DNA of 64,000 bases from Streptosporangium saharense. GTDB lineage: Bacteria > Actinomycetota > Actinomycetes > Streptosporangiales > Streptosporangiaceae. Position 1 is the first letter of the stretch; each line of letters begins with the position of its first letter. Under the pieces are notes generated by a model. It was not told the origin of the DNA and did no database searches. It saw nothing but the letters and a program-made list of their open reading frames with translations. The position numbers were made by a program, and so were the translations under genes. The stretch is taken from the NCBI RefSeq assembly GCF_014203715.1, contig NZ_JACHJP010000006.1, positions 248,001 through 312,000 on the forward strand. Reading direction: 5' to 3'. Below, piece by piece: positions 35,237 to 46,896 of this stretch.

Positions 35237-35838
35237 GACAGTTGCTCCAGTGAGGTTCGTAGGGCGGCCATGCCGCGAGCCGTGTGGCTCTTGACCGCGC
35301 CTTTGCTGATGCCCATCGCGTGGGCGATCTGCGCCTCCGACAGATCACCGTAGTAACGCAGGACCAGGGCCTCCCGCTGCCGGGCGGGCAGGCCACGAAG
35401 CGCCTCGATGACGGCTGACCTCTCCAGCTCGCCGATGGCGCCGTTCTCGGCGCTCGGCGCGTCGGGCAGGCCCTTCGGCGCGTACTTCTCAACGACCGCC
35501 CGGTGGCGCAGCACGGATCGCGATCTGTTGACGACCGACTGACGCAGGTAGGCGAGTGCCTTGTCGGTGTCACGCAGGCGGCGCCAGGCGCCGTGGATGG
35601 CGACGAACGCATCCTGCACGACTTCCTCCGCGGTTGCCATGTCGCGGACGAGCAAAACTGCGAGACGCACAAGAGACCGATAGTGCGCGCTGTAGAGCGC
35701 GGTCACGGCCATGTCGGCGTCCCAACCGACGGGCACCGCCCCCAGCGACCTGTCGGCCACGAGGGTCTCGGTGGTCACATCAGTGGGACGCTCGGCCTTC
35801 CCAGAGGGTTTACGCTCTGCCGGTTCATTAGGGGGCAT
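35233..35838 (-). CDS. ECF-type RNA polymerase sigma factor
   Basis: 201 aa from MPPNEPAERKPSG. Region 2 is LYSAHYRSLVRLAVLLVRDM followed by EEVVQDAFVAIHGAWRRL. Region 4 is LPARQREALVLRYYGDLSEA followed by AHAMGISKGAVKSHTARGM. Regions 3 and 1.1 are absent, as in ECF sigmas. The N-terminal extension of about 40 residues is unusual and charged. It is coupled to the membrane protein downstream. An in-frame GTG at 35868 is an alternative start. The target promoters are unknown. Confidence 0.88.
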   Translation of the reverse strand: MPPNEPAERKPSGKAERPTDVTTETLVADRSLGAVPVGWDADMAVTALYSAHYRSLVRLAVLLVRDMATAEEVVQDAFVAIHGAWRRLRDTDKALAYLRQSVVNRSRSVLRHRAVVEKYAPKGLPDAPSAENGAIGELERSAVIEALRGLPARQREALVLRYYGDLSEAQIAHAMGISKGAVKSHTARGMAALRTSLEQLS

Positions 35839-36003
35839 GACCCAGTCGTGTCCTCGCCAGGCGGCCACATCGTGCTAATCGCATGGGCTGTCGTTGTTGA
35901 AGTTTTGCACACTTACCTTAGCTGGGCGGATCTTTGTTTGCTGACGATGCACCATCACCGATTGACAACGGCACCGGGGATCCGGGAGGGATAGGGTGCC
36001 CGC

Positions 36004-36357
36004 ATGGTGAGTGAAGCCGACTGCCTGTTCTGCAGGATCGTGGCCGGGGAGATCCCCGCGCGGGTGGTCCTAGAGACCGAGCGAACCCTGGCCTTCAGGG
36101 ACGTCAACCCCCAGGCGCCGACCCATGTCCTGGTGATCCCCAAGGACCACTACCGGGACGCGGCGGCGCTGGCGGCGGCCGACCACGGCCTCGCCGACGA
36201 GGTGCTCAGGACGGCGCACACTGTGGCCGAGCAGGAGGGCGTCGCCGAGGCCGGATACCGCCTCGTGTTCAACACCGGCCCCGAGGCCGGGCAGACCGTC
36301 TTCCACGTGCACGGACACGTGCTCGGCGGACGCGGCCTGACCTGGCCGCCCGGGTGA
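36004..36357 (+). CDS. HIT-family nucleotide-binding hydrolase
   Basis: A small histidine-triad protein, 117 aa, likely hydrolysing purine nucleoside phosphoramidates or adenylylated substrates. The N-terminal zinc-ligand-like segment CLFCRIVAGEIPA and the catalytic triad FHVHGHVLGGR are intact. It is the first gene of the phoH-ybeY-CNNM-era run and about 90 bp upstream of phoH. It starts with ATG at 36004. Confidence 0.92.
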   Translation: MVSEADCLFCRIVAGEIPARVVLETERTLAFRDVNPQAPTHVLVIPKDHYRDAAALAAADHGLADEVLRTAHTVAEQEGVAEAGYRLVFNTGPEAGQTVFHVHGHVLGGRGLTWPPG

Positions 36358-36421
36358 AAACGGGAAGGCGCGATCGGGTCGAACACGGATACGATGGCGT
36401 GGAAGTCTGAACCCGATATCT

Positions 36422-36449
36422 GGAGGCGAACAGGCCGAAAGGCCCGCCT
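36422..36449 (+). promoter_or_regulatory. Possible ribosome-binding-site-sequestering hairpin before phoH
   Basis: GGAGG (36422-36426) is 23 bases from the phoH ATG, too far for normal initiation. Between them GGCC-GAAA-GGCC forms a tetraloop hairpin (36433-36444), and an outer pairing of AGGCG (36424-36428) with CGCCT (36445-36449) would cover the GGAGG and abut the ATG. It could gate translation or fold to shorten the spacing. Confidence 0.4.
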
Positions 36450-37522
<1,073 letters not shown>

Positions 37523-37526
<4 letters not shown>

Positions 37527-38005
37527 GCATCGAGGTCAACAACGAGTCCGGCGTCGAGATCGACGAGGGGCTCATCGTCTCCCTGGCCGGGCACGTGCTG
37601 GAGCGGATGGACATCAACCCGCTCGCCGAGCTGTCCATCCTCGTCGTGGACGAGGAGGCCATGTCGGTGCTGCACGAGCAGTGGATGGGCGAGCCCGGGC
37701 CGACGGACGTGCTCGCCTTCCCGATGGACGAGCTGCGGCCCGGTCCCGGCAGCGGCGCCCGTCAGGAGGGCGACGCCCCGACCGACCCGGCGCTCCTGGG
37801 CGACGTGGTGCTGTGCCCGCAGGTGGCGGCCAAGCAGGCCGCCGAGGCGGGGCACAGCACGGAGGCCGAGCTTGAGCTGCTGTGCACCCACGGCATCCTC
37901 CACCTGCTCGGCTACGACCACGCCGAGCCCGAGGAGCACAAGGAGATGTTCGGCCTGCAGGGCGAGCTTCTCGAGTCGTGGCGAAAAGTGCGCCCGAAGC
38001 GGTGA
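37523..38005 (+). CDS. ybeY: Endoribonuclease YbeY
   Basis: A metal-dependent single-strand RNase for 16S rRNA 3'-end maturation and ribosome quality control, 160 aa. The zinc ligands are in [16 protein letters not shown] (HX3HX5H type). The ATG overlaps the phoH stop (ATGA), and the stop overlaps the GTG of the next gene (GTGA). A family Glu/Arg-rich C-terminus follows. Confidence 0.94.
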
Positions 38006-39306
38006 ACTTCGCCAACGGGTGGTTGCTCTCGGCCGTCGTCCTCGTCGTGGTCGGCGGCCTGATCGCCAGCGCGGAGACGGCCCTCACCCGCATCTCACGG
38101 GTGCGGGCCGAGGAGTTCGTGCGTGAGGGACGCCGGGGCGCCACGCGCCTGCAGGCGATCGTCGCCGACCCACCGCGCTACCTCAACCTGCTGCTCTTGC
38201 TGCGCCTGAGCTGCGAGCTGGTCGCCACGGTGATCGCCACGCTGCTCTTCATCGACCTGCTCGGCGACGAGGGCGGGGCCTACGCCGCCGCCGCGGCCGT
38301 CATGATCGTGATCAGCTACGTGATCGTCGGGGTCTCCCCGCGCACGCTCGGCCGCCAGCACGCCGAGCCGATCGCCCTGGCCAGTGCTCCCCTCGTGTAC
38401 GGCCTGACCAGGATCTTCGGCCCCCTGCCCAAGCTGCTCATCCTCATCGGCAACGCCGTGACGCCCGGCAAGGGCTTCAGGGAGGGGCCCTTCACCTCCG
38501 AGGCCGAGCTGCGCGACCTGGTCGACCTGGCCGAGGAGCGCAGGGTCATCGAGCCGGACGAGCGGGAGATGATCCACTCGGTCTTCGAGCTTGGCGACAC
38601 CCTGGTGCGCGAGGTCATGGTGCCGCGCACCGACATGGTCTTCATCGAGCGCGGCAAGACCCTGAACCAGGCGCTGTCGCTCGCCCTGCGCAGCGGCTTC
38701 TCCCGCATCCCCGTCGTGGGGGAGAACGAGGACGACGTCATCGGGATCGCCTACCTCAAGGACGTCGTGCGGCGCCTGCAGGACACCGGCGAGCAGGGGC
38801 AGTCGGAGCAGATCGAGACGATCATGCGCCCGGCCTCCTACGTGCCGGAGAGCAAGCCGATCGACCAGCTCCTGCGCGAGATGCAGGCCCGCCAGATCCA
38901 CCAGGCCATCGTCATCGACGAGTACGGCGGGACAGCCGGTCTGGTCACCATCGAGGACATCCTTGAGGAGATCGTCGGTGAGATCACCGACGAGTACGAC
39001 CAGGAGGTGCCCAGGATCGAGTCGCTGGACGACGGCTCGGTACGGGTGACCGCCCGCCTGCCCGTGAGCGACCTGGCCGACCTGTTCGGCGTCGAGCTAG
39101 AGGTGGACGACGTCGAGACCGTGGGCGGCCTGCTGGCGCACGCCCTCGGCCGGGTGCCGATCGCGGGCTCAGAGGCCGTGGTCGAGGGGCTCAGCCTCAC
39201 GGCCGAGAGCCTGGCGGGCCGCCGCAACCGGATCGGCACGGTCCTGGTCAGGCGGGTCGCCCCGGCCGAGCCCGACTCGGTCGAGGCGTCCGCGGGCCAC
39301 GACTGA
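38002..39306 (+). CDS. CNNM/CBS-domain membrane protein (CorC/HlyC family)
   Basis: 434 aa. The N-terminal DUF21 (CNNM) region has four membrane segments ([20 protein letters not shown] starts the first). Two CBS domains follow (about 200-330: [15 protein letters not shown] and [18 protein letters not shown]). A C-terminal CorC_HlyC domain is also present ([20 protein letters not shown]). Relatives export or regulate magnesium or cobalt. GTG at 38002 overlapping the ybeY stop is chosen, and GTG at 37978 is an alternative. It precedes the era cluster, as usual. Confidence 0.85.
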   Translation: MNFANGWLLSAVVLVVVGGLIASAETALTRISRVRAEEFVREGRRGATRLQAIVADPPRYLNLLLLLRLSCELVATVIATLLFIDLLGDEGGAYAAAAAVMIVISYVIVGVSPRTLGRQHAEPIALASAPLVYGLTRIFGPLPKLLILIGNAVTPGKGFREGPFTSEAELRDLVDLAEERRVIEPDEREMIHSVFELGDTLVREVMVPRTDMVFIERGKTLNQALSLALRSGFSRIPVVGENEDDVIGIAYLKDVVRRLQDTGEQGQSEQIETIMRPASYVPESKPIDQLLREMQARQIHQAIVIDEYGGTAGLVTIEDILEEIVGEITDEYDQEVPRIESLDDGSVRVTARLPVSDLADLFGVELEVDDVETVGGLLAHALGRVPIAGSEAVVEGLSLTAESLAGRRNRIGTVLVRRVAPAEPDSVEASAGHD

Positions 39307-39499
39307 CCCCTGGGGAAGGCGGCTTTCAAGCGGCCCGCAAGCGGCCTGCAACCGCCGCCGGGCACTGTGGTCCCACGGCACCCGCTCACACGGGAGCCGA
39401 TGGGGGCCGGCGTCGGGAGGGGTTCGCGGCGCCGAGACGAAAGGCACGGGGGAAAAGGCACGAGAGGTTGTGGCAGACGGCCTCGCGTCGCTCGCTGGA
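39307..39499. other. Intergenic spacer after the CNNM gene
   Basis: About 190 bp with no ORF of note. AAGCGGCC is repeated twice in a few bases near 39328-39346. The rest shows no feature before the hairpin at 39500. Confidence 0.3.
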
Positions 39500-39537
39500 G
39501 GGTGTTCTCAACCGCATGGGGTGGGTTGAGGGCACCC
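39500..39537 (+). terminator. 14-bp stem-loop in the spacer downstream of the CNNM gene
   Basis: GGGTGTTCTCAACC pairs with GGTTGAGGGCACCC (two U-G wobbles, 10-base loop). It lies about 195 bases after the CNNM stop and 94 bases before the lipoprotein start. It is either a terminator for the upstream operon or a structure in the leader of the next gene. Confidence 0.45.
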
Positions 39538-39630
39538 TTAGGCGTTTCTTGGCGATTGCCGCTTTTGCTGCAGGGAAGAAAGCGGACGGCGGGGACAAGG
39601 TATCTCGCATGTGACATCGGGGGATGAGTC

Positions 39631-40302
39631 ATGACGCGGGGGATTCGAGTTGTTATTGCGGTCACGATCTGCGGGATGCTGGCCGTGGGGGCGGCCGCGT
39701 GCGGGGGCGGTACGGCGCGCGACGCCTCGGCGGGGGGCGACGGCTCCCGGGCGGAGCTGACGAGGCTGCGGGGACTGTTGCGGGCCGGGGCCTCGCGGCT
39801 GCCCGACGGCTTCTCGGCCAGGGCACGCGACGGGTGGGTGCCCCCGTTCAGGGCGGCCAACCAGAACTGCAGGCTCCTGCTCGACACGGCCGGAGACGGG
39901 GGCGTCGATCCCGGCGGGCGGACACGGGTGGCCGTGACCTACCCGGGCGACAGGCTGGGGGAACTGGCCGGGGTCAGCATGGCCTCCTACACCGGCCAGG
40001 GCGCCGAACTCCGCTTCGCCGAGCTGACCCGGGCACTGGACGGCTGCCGGGTGGCCAGGAACGCCCTGGCGGGCAAGGGCACCCTGTTCCGGGTCTCCCG
40101 GCTGCGGCTCGACGACGCCGGTTCCGACGTCCAGGCCAGACGGCTGCGGGGCAGGCTCAACGGCTACCCCTACGAGATGCACGTCGTCTTCGCCCTGACG
40201 GGCAACACCCTGGTCTCGCTGGTGCACACCGGCGTCGCCAGGGTGGACGCCGCGCGCACGGGGCAGCTCACCCGCTCGCTCATCGATGGCGCGGCCTCCT
40301 GA
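39631..40302 (+). CDS. Predicted lipoprotein
   Basis: 223 aa. The signal peptide ends in the lipobox VGAAAC (cysteine at about residue 24). The mature part shows no family I recognise. It has two further cysteines (QNCRLLL and LDGCRVA) that may pair, and a central charged region. A second ORF from 39624 overlaps it in another frame but is arginine- and glycine-rich filler. ATG at 39631 is preceded by GGGGGATGAG. It stands between the CNNM gene and the cytidine-deaminase-like gene. Confidence 0.7.
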   Translation: MTRGIRVVIAVTICGMLAVGAAACGGGTARDASAGGDGSRAELTRLRGLLRAGASRLPDGFSARARDGWVPPFRAANQNCRLLLDTAGDGGVDPGGRTRVAVTYPGDRLGELAGVSMASYTGQGAELRFAELTRALDGCRVARNALAGKGTLFRVSRLRLDDAGSDVQARRLRGRLNGYPYEMHVVFALTGNTLVSLVHTGVARVDAARTGQLTRSLIDGAAS

Positions 40303-40350
40303 GCGGTCCCGGCGCTCGCACGGGTCAGGCGCGCTGAATACCCTTGTGCC

Positions 40351-40683
40351 GTGAGTGACGCGACCCTCGACGCAGAGGACAACAAGATCATCGTGCTGGC
40401 CCGCTCCGCCCGCGCCCGCAACGGCGCCGCCGAGGGCGCCGCCGTACGAGACGAGACGGGGCGGACCTATTCGGCGACCAACGTGGCGCTGCCGTCGCTG
40501 ACGCTGTCGGCGCTCCAGGTGGCCGTGGCGATGGCCGTCTCCAGCGGGGCCGAGTCTCTTGAGGCGGCGGCGTTGGTCACGGCGGCGGAGGGTCCCGCGG
40601 AGGCGGACGTGCTCGCCGTACGGGATCTGGGTGGGGAGAGGCTGCTCGTCGCCGGTCCTGACGGGACGCTGCGTCAGAGCTGA
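40351..40683 (+). CDS. Cytidine-deaminase-like protein without zinc ligands
   Basis: 110 aa with the deaminase fold outline: GAAEGAAVRDETGRTYSATN corresponds to the strand-loop around the substrate site of cytidine deaminases. The catalytic CAE helix is TLSALQVAVAMA with no Cys, His or Glu, and the later PCxxC is missing. It is therefore probably a non-catalytic paralogue. A gene of this type beside era is common in actinobacteria, where it is often labelled cytidine deaminase. The start is GTG at 40351. Confidence 0.7.
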   Translation: MSDATLDAEDNKIIVLARSARARNGAAEGAAVRDETGRTYSATNVALPSLTLSALQVAVAMAVSSGAESLEAAALVTAAEGPAEADVLAVRDLGGERLLVAGPDGTLRQS

Positions 40684-40700
40684 CCGTTCCATCGGGGACA

Positions 40701-41621
40701 ATGGTTGGCGTGAGTTCCTCAGCCGCTGATTTCCGCGCCGGTTTCGCCTGCTTCGTCGGCAGGCCCAATGTCGGCAAATCCACGCTGATGAACGCGTTGG
40801 TCGGCACGAAGGTGGCGATCACCTCCTCGAAGCCGCAGACCACCCGCAGGGCCATCAGGGGCATCGTGCACCGGCCCGACGCCCAGCTCGTCATCGTGGA
40901 CACCCCCGGGCTGCACCGGCCGAGGACCCTGCTGGGCGAACGGCTGGACAGCCTGGTGCTGTCCACGCTCACCGAGGTCGACGTGATCGGCTTCTGCGTG
41001 CCCGCCAACGAGCCGGTCGGCAAGGGTGACCGGTTCATCGCGGAGAAGCTCGCCGCGGTCAAGAAGACCCCGGTCGTCGCCGTGGTGACCAAGTGCGACC
41101 TGGCGACCCGCGAGCAGATCGCCGCCCAGCTGCTGGCGGTCTCCCAGCTCGCGGAGTTCGCGGAGATCGTCCCGGTCTCGGCGGAGTCGGGCGAGCAGCT
41201 GGACGTGGTCGCGGACGTGTTGATCGACCGGCTTCCCGAGAGCCCGCCGCTGTACGAGGGAGGGCAGCTCACCGACGAGCCGGAGCAGGTGCTGGTCGGC
41301 GAGCTGATCAGGGAGGCCGCGCTCGAAGGGGTCAGGGACGAGCTGCCGCACTCCATCGCGGTCGTCGTGGACGAGATGCTGCCCCGCGAGGGCCGTGACG
41401 ACCTGCTCGACATCTACGCGCACATGTTCGTCGAGCGCCCGTCGCAGAAGGCCATCGTGATCGGTCACCGGGGGGCGCGCCTGAAGGAGGTCGGCAGTCA
41501 GGCCCGCAGGCAGATCGAGGCGCTGCTCGGCAGCCGGGTCTATCTCGACCTGCGCATCAGCGTCGCCAAGGACTGGCAGCGCGACCCCAAGCAGCTACGC
41601 CGTCTCGGCTTCTACGACTGA
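40701..41621 (+). CDS. era: GTPase Era
   Basis: An essential GTPase that binds 16S rRNA near its 3' end during 30S assembly, 306 aa. G motifs: G1 GRPNVGKSTLMN, G2 around TTRRAIRG, G3 DTPGLHRPRT, G4 TKCDLA. The C-terminal KH domain has AIVIGHRGARLKEVGSQARR followed by YLDLRISVAKDW. ATG at 40701 or a GTG nine bases later could be the start. It lies close behind the deaminase-like gene. Confidence 0.95.
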   Translation: MVGVSSSAADFRAGFACFVGRPNVGKSTLMNALVGTKVAITSSKPQTTRRAIRGIVHRPDAQLVIVDTPGLHRPRTLLGERLDSLVLSTLTEVDVIGFCVPANEPVGKGDRFIAEKLAAVKKTPVVAVVTKCDLATREQIAAQLLAVSQLAEFAEIVPVSAESGEQLDVVADVLIDRLPESPPLYEGGQLTDEPEQVLVGELIREAALEGVRDELPHSIAVVVDEMLPREGRDDLLDIYAHMFVERPSQKAIVIGHRGARLKEVGSQARRQIEALLGSRVYLDLRISVAKDWQRDPKQLRRLGFYD

Positions 41622-41689
41622 GGGTTTCCCACACCACCGGGGGCCGCTGCCGTACGCCGTCCGGCAGACGCCGTGGGGAGAAACTCGCA

Positions 41690-41830
41690 AGGGCGTTCCA
41701 TGGGTCTTGACCTGCCCTTATGGGTTTTTCAACGGATTTGTATGGCCATTGTTGAATGCTTTTATGGGCATTTTTCCGGTAAATAGGGGATGCTCTGTTC
41801 GATCTCGTCTTGATGAAGGCCTCCCGGAAT
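41690..41830. promoter_or_regulatory. AT-rich interval upstream of the solute-binding gene
   Basis: A sharp local drop in GC. TTATGGGTTTTTC (41718-41730) and TTATGGGCATTTTTC (41762-41776) are near-identical direct repeats 44 bp apart, and TTGACC precedes the first (41707-41712). It most likely holds the promoter and perhaps operators of the gene at 41880. The exact promoter cannot be fixed. Confidence 0.4.
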
Positions 41831-41879
41831 CCGGGAAATCCGGCGTAGCCTTCGGGGTAAAGAGGAGGTCAAGGGCGCA

Positions 41880-43025
41880 GTGACCGAGAAAATCGCGCGG
41901 GGGCAGGAACCACAGGAGCCGCCCCGCCCCGAGCCGCCGGAGCCGTCCGAGCTGCCCGAGACGCCCGAGACGCCCGAGCCCGAGCTTCCCGAGCAGGAGT
42001 GGCAGGAGCAGCCCGCCCCGGTCGGGCTCCGTGTCCCCACGGGCAGGGCGCGCAGGGTGCGGCGCTTCCGGCTGACCGCCTGGATCGCGCTGGTCCTGGC
42101 GGCCGTCGTGGTCGGCGCCTCGGTCCTGTGGGTCAACGGGCCGCCGACGGAGGCCGAACTGCGGGAGAAGGCGGGCCTGTTCGGCAAGGAGATCCTGCGG
42201 GTCGGGGTCAAGGACGACACCCCGGGCATCGCGCTCCAGGAGAAGACCGGAACCCGCGTCTTCAGGGGCTTCGACATCGACATCGCCTACATGATCGCCG
42301 CGGACCTGGGCTACTCGAAGGACCGGGTCGCCTTCATGGCCATCGAGACCGAGGACAGGGCCCGGATGCAGGCCCGGGACAAGGACGGCCGCTTCGTCAG
42401 GGTCGATCTCGTGGTCGCGACCTTCAGCGTGACGCCCGAGCGGCAGAAGGACCCCTCCGTCGGCTTCTCCACGCCCTACCTCTACACCGAGCAGTCCGTG
42501 GTGACCAGGTCCGACTACCAGGGGAAGGTCACCTCCCTGGGGCAGCTGAGGGGTAAGAAGGTCTGCACGCTCGGCACCTCGACCTCGGAGGTCGAGCTTG
42601 AGCGGGCGACCAGCGCGTTCGTCACCGCCAAGAACCGGATCAGCGAATGCGTCGAGGGCCTGAAGGGCGGGGAGTACGACGCGGTGACGACCGACGCGGC
42701 CATCCTGGCGGGGTTCGTCAAGGAGTCGGCGGGAGGGCTGGTCCACCACGACATCGCGCTGGAGAAGACCGAGATGTGGGCGGTCAACGCGGGCCCGAAC
42801 GCCGCGCTGCGCGACCTGGTCAACCTCGCGCTCTACCGCTCCTACGCCGACCCCCAGAACCACGGCTGGGAGGACGCCTACAAGGACAACATCGAGCCGA
42901 TGCTCCTGGCCAGCCCCGACGTCAACGTCGCCCAGTCGGAGCAGCCGTGCGTGCTTCCCCCGCCGATCCGCAGATGGCCGTGGGAGCGGGGTCTGGCCAG
43001 CGCCCAGGAGTGTCTGTCCCGGTGA
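41880..43025 (+). CDS. Membrane-tethered family 3 solute-binding protein
   Basis: 381 aa. The N-terminus is a Pro/Glu-rich cytosolic tail of about 60 residues (PEPPEPSELPETPETPEPEL-like), then a basic stretch and one membrane helix (about 64-86). The remainder is a periplasmic-type SBP_bac_3 domain, as in glutamate or polar amino-acid binding proteins: FRGFDIDIAYMIAADLGY, VDLVVATFSVTPERQKD and GEYDAVTTDAAILAGF. There is no lipobox. No ABC ATPase or permease is adjacent, so it may sense rather than import. The stop overlaps the next gene (GTGA). Confidence 0.82.
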   Translation: MTEKIARGQEPQEPPRPEPPEPSELPETPETPEPELPEQEWQEQPAPVGLRVPTGRARRVRRFRLTAWIALVLAAVVVGASVLWVNGPPTEAELREKAGLFGKEILRVGVKDDTPGIALQEKTGTRVFRGFDIDIAYMIAADLGYSKDRVAFMAIETEDRARMQARDKDGRFVRVDLVVATFSVTPERQKDPSVGFSTPYLYTEQSVVTRSDYQGKVTSLGQLRGKKVCTLGTSTSEVELERATSAFVTAKNRISECVEGLKGGEYDAVTTDAAILAGFVKESAGGLVHHDIALEKTEMWAVNAGPNAALRDLVNLALYRSYADPQNHGWEDAYKDNIEPMLLASPDVNVAQSEQPCVLPPPIRRWPWERGLASAQECLSR

Positions 43026-44008
43026 AACGTCCCCGGCGAGTCATGGCCACGCCGAGGAACCAGGAGTGGCTGCTCGCGCTGCTGCCGGTCTTCCCGGTCG
43101 TCCTGCTGGTGATGCGGCTGTGGTACGCCAGCAGGCAGGACACCCAGACGCTTCTCCTGCTGGTGCAGAGCATCAGCCCGCTCGGCATGCTCACCGCCGT
43201 CCTGCTGACGAGCGTGTGGGTGCTGCCCGCCCTCATCCTGGGCGGCAGGGTGCTGGGCACCCTCTACTGGATCAGCGCGCGCCGTTCCTCGTGGCTGGTG
43301 CGCACCGCGCAGCGGCTGCCCAGCTGGGTGGTCGTCCTGGCCGTGGTGATCGGCCTGTTCTCCTGGCAGCTGCGCTTCCTGCCGACGCTGGCGATGCTGG
43401 CGATGGCCGCGGCGGGGCTGACGATCCGCGACCGGTTCCCGCACCACGAGGGGCTGCGCACGGCCTTCTGCTACGCGCTGCCGCTGATGGTCGCGCTGCT
43501 GTCCTACGTGGTGCTGTGGCCGGCGATCAGTACGGCCTTCGCCGCCCGTGACGTGCCGACCTCGATCCTGCTCACGCTCCCGCCGGGGGCCGCGGTGCTG
43601 CTCACCGGGCCCGTCCCCGAGGTGGCCGCGCGCACGCTCACCCACGGCATCGCCATCGCCATCGCGATCTTCGCGCCGTTCCTGGTCGGGGTGATCGTGA
43701 TGCGGGCGCCGATCCTGCCGCTGACCGCCCTGCAGGTCGAGGAGGAGGGCAGGACCACGGTGCTCGTCGGCTATCTGGTCGCGGGCGACGACCGGATGTT
43801 CACCGTCCTCGGGCGGGAGGGCGCCGTGAGCTTCGTCCGCAACGAGGCGCTCAAGTCGAGGGTGCTGTGCCCCGACCCGGGCGAGGTGCCGAGGACCCCG
43901 GTCAACCTGCACGGCTGGTACGTGGAGCAGAACATGGCCTCCTGGATAGCCCCGTCCCGTCCCACGCTCCCCGTCGACTCGCGCTGCCAGGGCAGGTCGG
44001 CCGGCTGA
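43022..44008 (+). CDS. Polytopic membrane protein coupled to the solute-binding gene
   Basis: 328 aa from the GTG overlapping the upstream stop (GTGA). About seven to eight membrane helices span residues 15-230, followed by a soluble C-terminal domain of roughly 90 residues with two cysteines (SRVLCPDPG, DSRCQGRSAG). I recognise no family. Translational coupling to the tethered binding protein suggests a complex. It is not an ABC permease by visible motifs (no EAA loop). Confidence 0.7.
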   Translation: MKRPRRVMATPRNQEWLLALLPVFPVVLLVMRLWYASRQDTQTLLLLVQSISPLGMLTAVLLTSVWVLPALILGGRVLGTLYWISARRSSWLVRTAQRLPSWVVVLAVVIGLFSWQLRFLPTLAMLAMAAAGLTIRDRFPHHEGLRTAFCYALPLMVALLSYVVLWPAISTAFAARDVPTSILLTLPPGAAVLLTGPVPEVAARTLTHGIAIAIAIFAPFLVGVIVMRAPILPLTALQVEEEGRTTVLVGYLVAGDDRMFTVLGREGAVSFVRNEALKSRVLCPDPGEVPRTPVNLHGWYVEQNMASWIAPSRPTLPVDSRCQGRSAG

Positions 44009-44019
44009 GGGAACCCGCG

Positions 44020-44265
44020 CTACTGGCGGTAGTCCTCGACCTCCCGCACCGGGCGCGGCTCCGCCGAGTCGGGGTCCTCGCCGAACTCCCTGCGCGCCCT
44101 GCGCTGCCTGAGCAGGTCCCACGCCTGGTCGAGGGCCTCCTCAAGCTCCTTGATCCGGTTGTTCTCCTCGTGGGAGGAGATCGCGCCGGAGGCCAGCCCC
44201 CGCCGGAGGTCGCGTTCCTCGGCGATCAGCTCGTGGATGTGGGCGAGGATGTCGTCGTCCTTCAT
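44020..44265 (-). CDS. DUF2630-family small coiled-coil protein
   Basis: 81 aa from MKDDDILAHIHELIAEERDL. Nearly all of it is helical and charged (HEENNRIKELEEALDQAWDL, RQRRARREFG), matching the DUF2630 family of small actinobacterial proteins of unknown function. An in-frame GTG three codons upstream is an alternative start. It is convergent with the preceding membrane gene and divergent from the leuA leader. Confidence 0.85.
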   Translation of the reverse strand: MKDDDILAHIHELIAEERDLRRGLASGAISSHEENNRIKELEEALDQAWDLLRQRRARREFGEDPDSAEPRPVREVEDYRQ

Positions 44266-44407
44266 GGTCGCCACTGTAACCCGCGCCCCTCCGCGGCCAG
44301 GAGACCGCCGGGGGGTTTCCGCAGCTCAGAGAGGTCACACCCGCCCCTCGCGTCCCGCGATGTGAGACCGCGTCTCAGGTATTCGCCCTCGTCTGCTAAC
44401 GTGCTAG

Positions 44408-46240
<1,833 letters not shown>

Positions 46241-46251
46241 GACTCACGAAG

Positions 46252-46278
46252 GCCGCCCGGCACGATCCGCCGGGCGGC
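46252..46278 (+). terminator. Hairpin after leuA
   Basis: A perfect 9-bp stem, GCCGCCCGG with CCGGGCGGC, and a 9-base loop begin 11 bases past the leuA stop. It also lies after the convergent padR gene and may serve both. Confidence 0.65.
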
Positions 46279-46315
46279 ACACCTCAACGTCCCCTGTTCC
46301 TTCGACGCGGCCGCG

Positions 46316-46885
46316 TCATGTCCGCTCCGTTTCGGTGTTCGGCTGCTCGCACCGTCTGTGCTCGGGCAGCCGTTCGATCTCCTTCTCCGCCCACAGGGCC
46401 CAGTCGCGCTGCAGGGCGCTGAAGCGCATTCCCCACTCCAGCGCGAGGCTGCCGTAGATCGACAGGCTGTCGTCCATCGTGCTGACCATCTCCCGCAGGG
46501 GGGCCAGCCTCCTGATCCGCTCCTCGCCGAGCTCGGCCTGCCGCCGCAGGTAGTCGTGGGCCTGCTCGGGGGAGACCTCGCCGAGGAAGAAGACGCGCAG
46601 GAGCATCTCGCTGCGCCTGGACAGCGGGCCGGGGTCGGTCTGCGTCAGCCAGTGCCGCAGCTCGGCGCGCCCCGCCTCGGTGACGGCGTACTCCTTGCGC
46701 CCCCGGGGACCCTGCGCGCTCACCTCGACCATTCCCGCGCTCGCGAGACGGCCAAGCTCGGCGTAGACCTGGCTCTGCGTGGCGGGCCACACGTTGGCCA
46801 GGGAGACGTCGAAGGTCTTCAGCAGGTCGTAGCCGCTCGCGGGTCCCTGACTCAGCAGGCCGAGCAGCGCGTGTCGGAGGCTCAT
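46316..46885 (-). CDS. PadR-family transcriptional regulator
   Basis: 189 aa. The winged helix-turn-helix has RHALLGLLSQGPASGYDLLK, QVYAELGRLASAGMVEVS and GRKEYAVTEAGRAELRHW. The C-terminal dimerisation domain is the longer Vir-type helical form. It is divergent from a membrane-protein and carotenoid-oxygenase operon, with paired inverted repeats between them, so it probably represses both sides. The ligand is unknown. Confidence 0.88.
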   Translation of the reverse strand: MSLRHALLGLLSQGPASGYDLLKTFDVSLANVWPATQSQVYAELGRLASAGMVEVSAQGPRGRKEYAVTEAGRAELRHWLTQTDPGPLSRRSEMLLRVFFLGEVSPEQAHDYLRRQAELGEERIRRLAPLREMVSTMDDSLSIYGSLALEWGMRFSALQRDWALWAEKEIERLPEHRRCEQPNTETERT

Positions 46886-46896
46886 GCCCCGATCCT

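Noticed and set aside
39624..40337. Alternative ORF overlapping the lipoprotein gene
   Set aside because: It has no signal peptide, is rich in arginine and glycine, and the lipoprotein frame has a proper lipobox and start.
40351..40683. Functional cytidine deaminase
   Set aside because: The CAE and PCxxC zinc motifs are absent, so normal deaminase chemistry is not supported.
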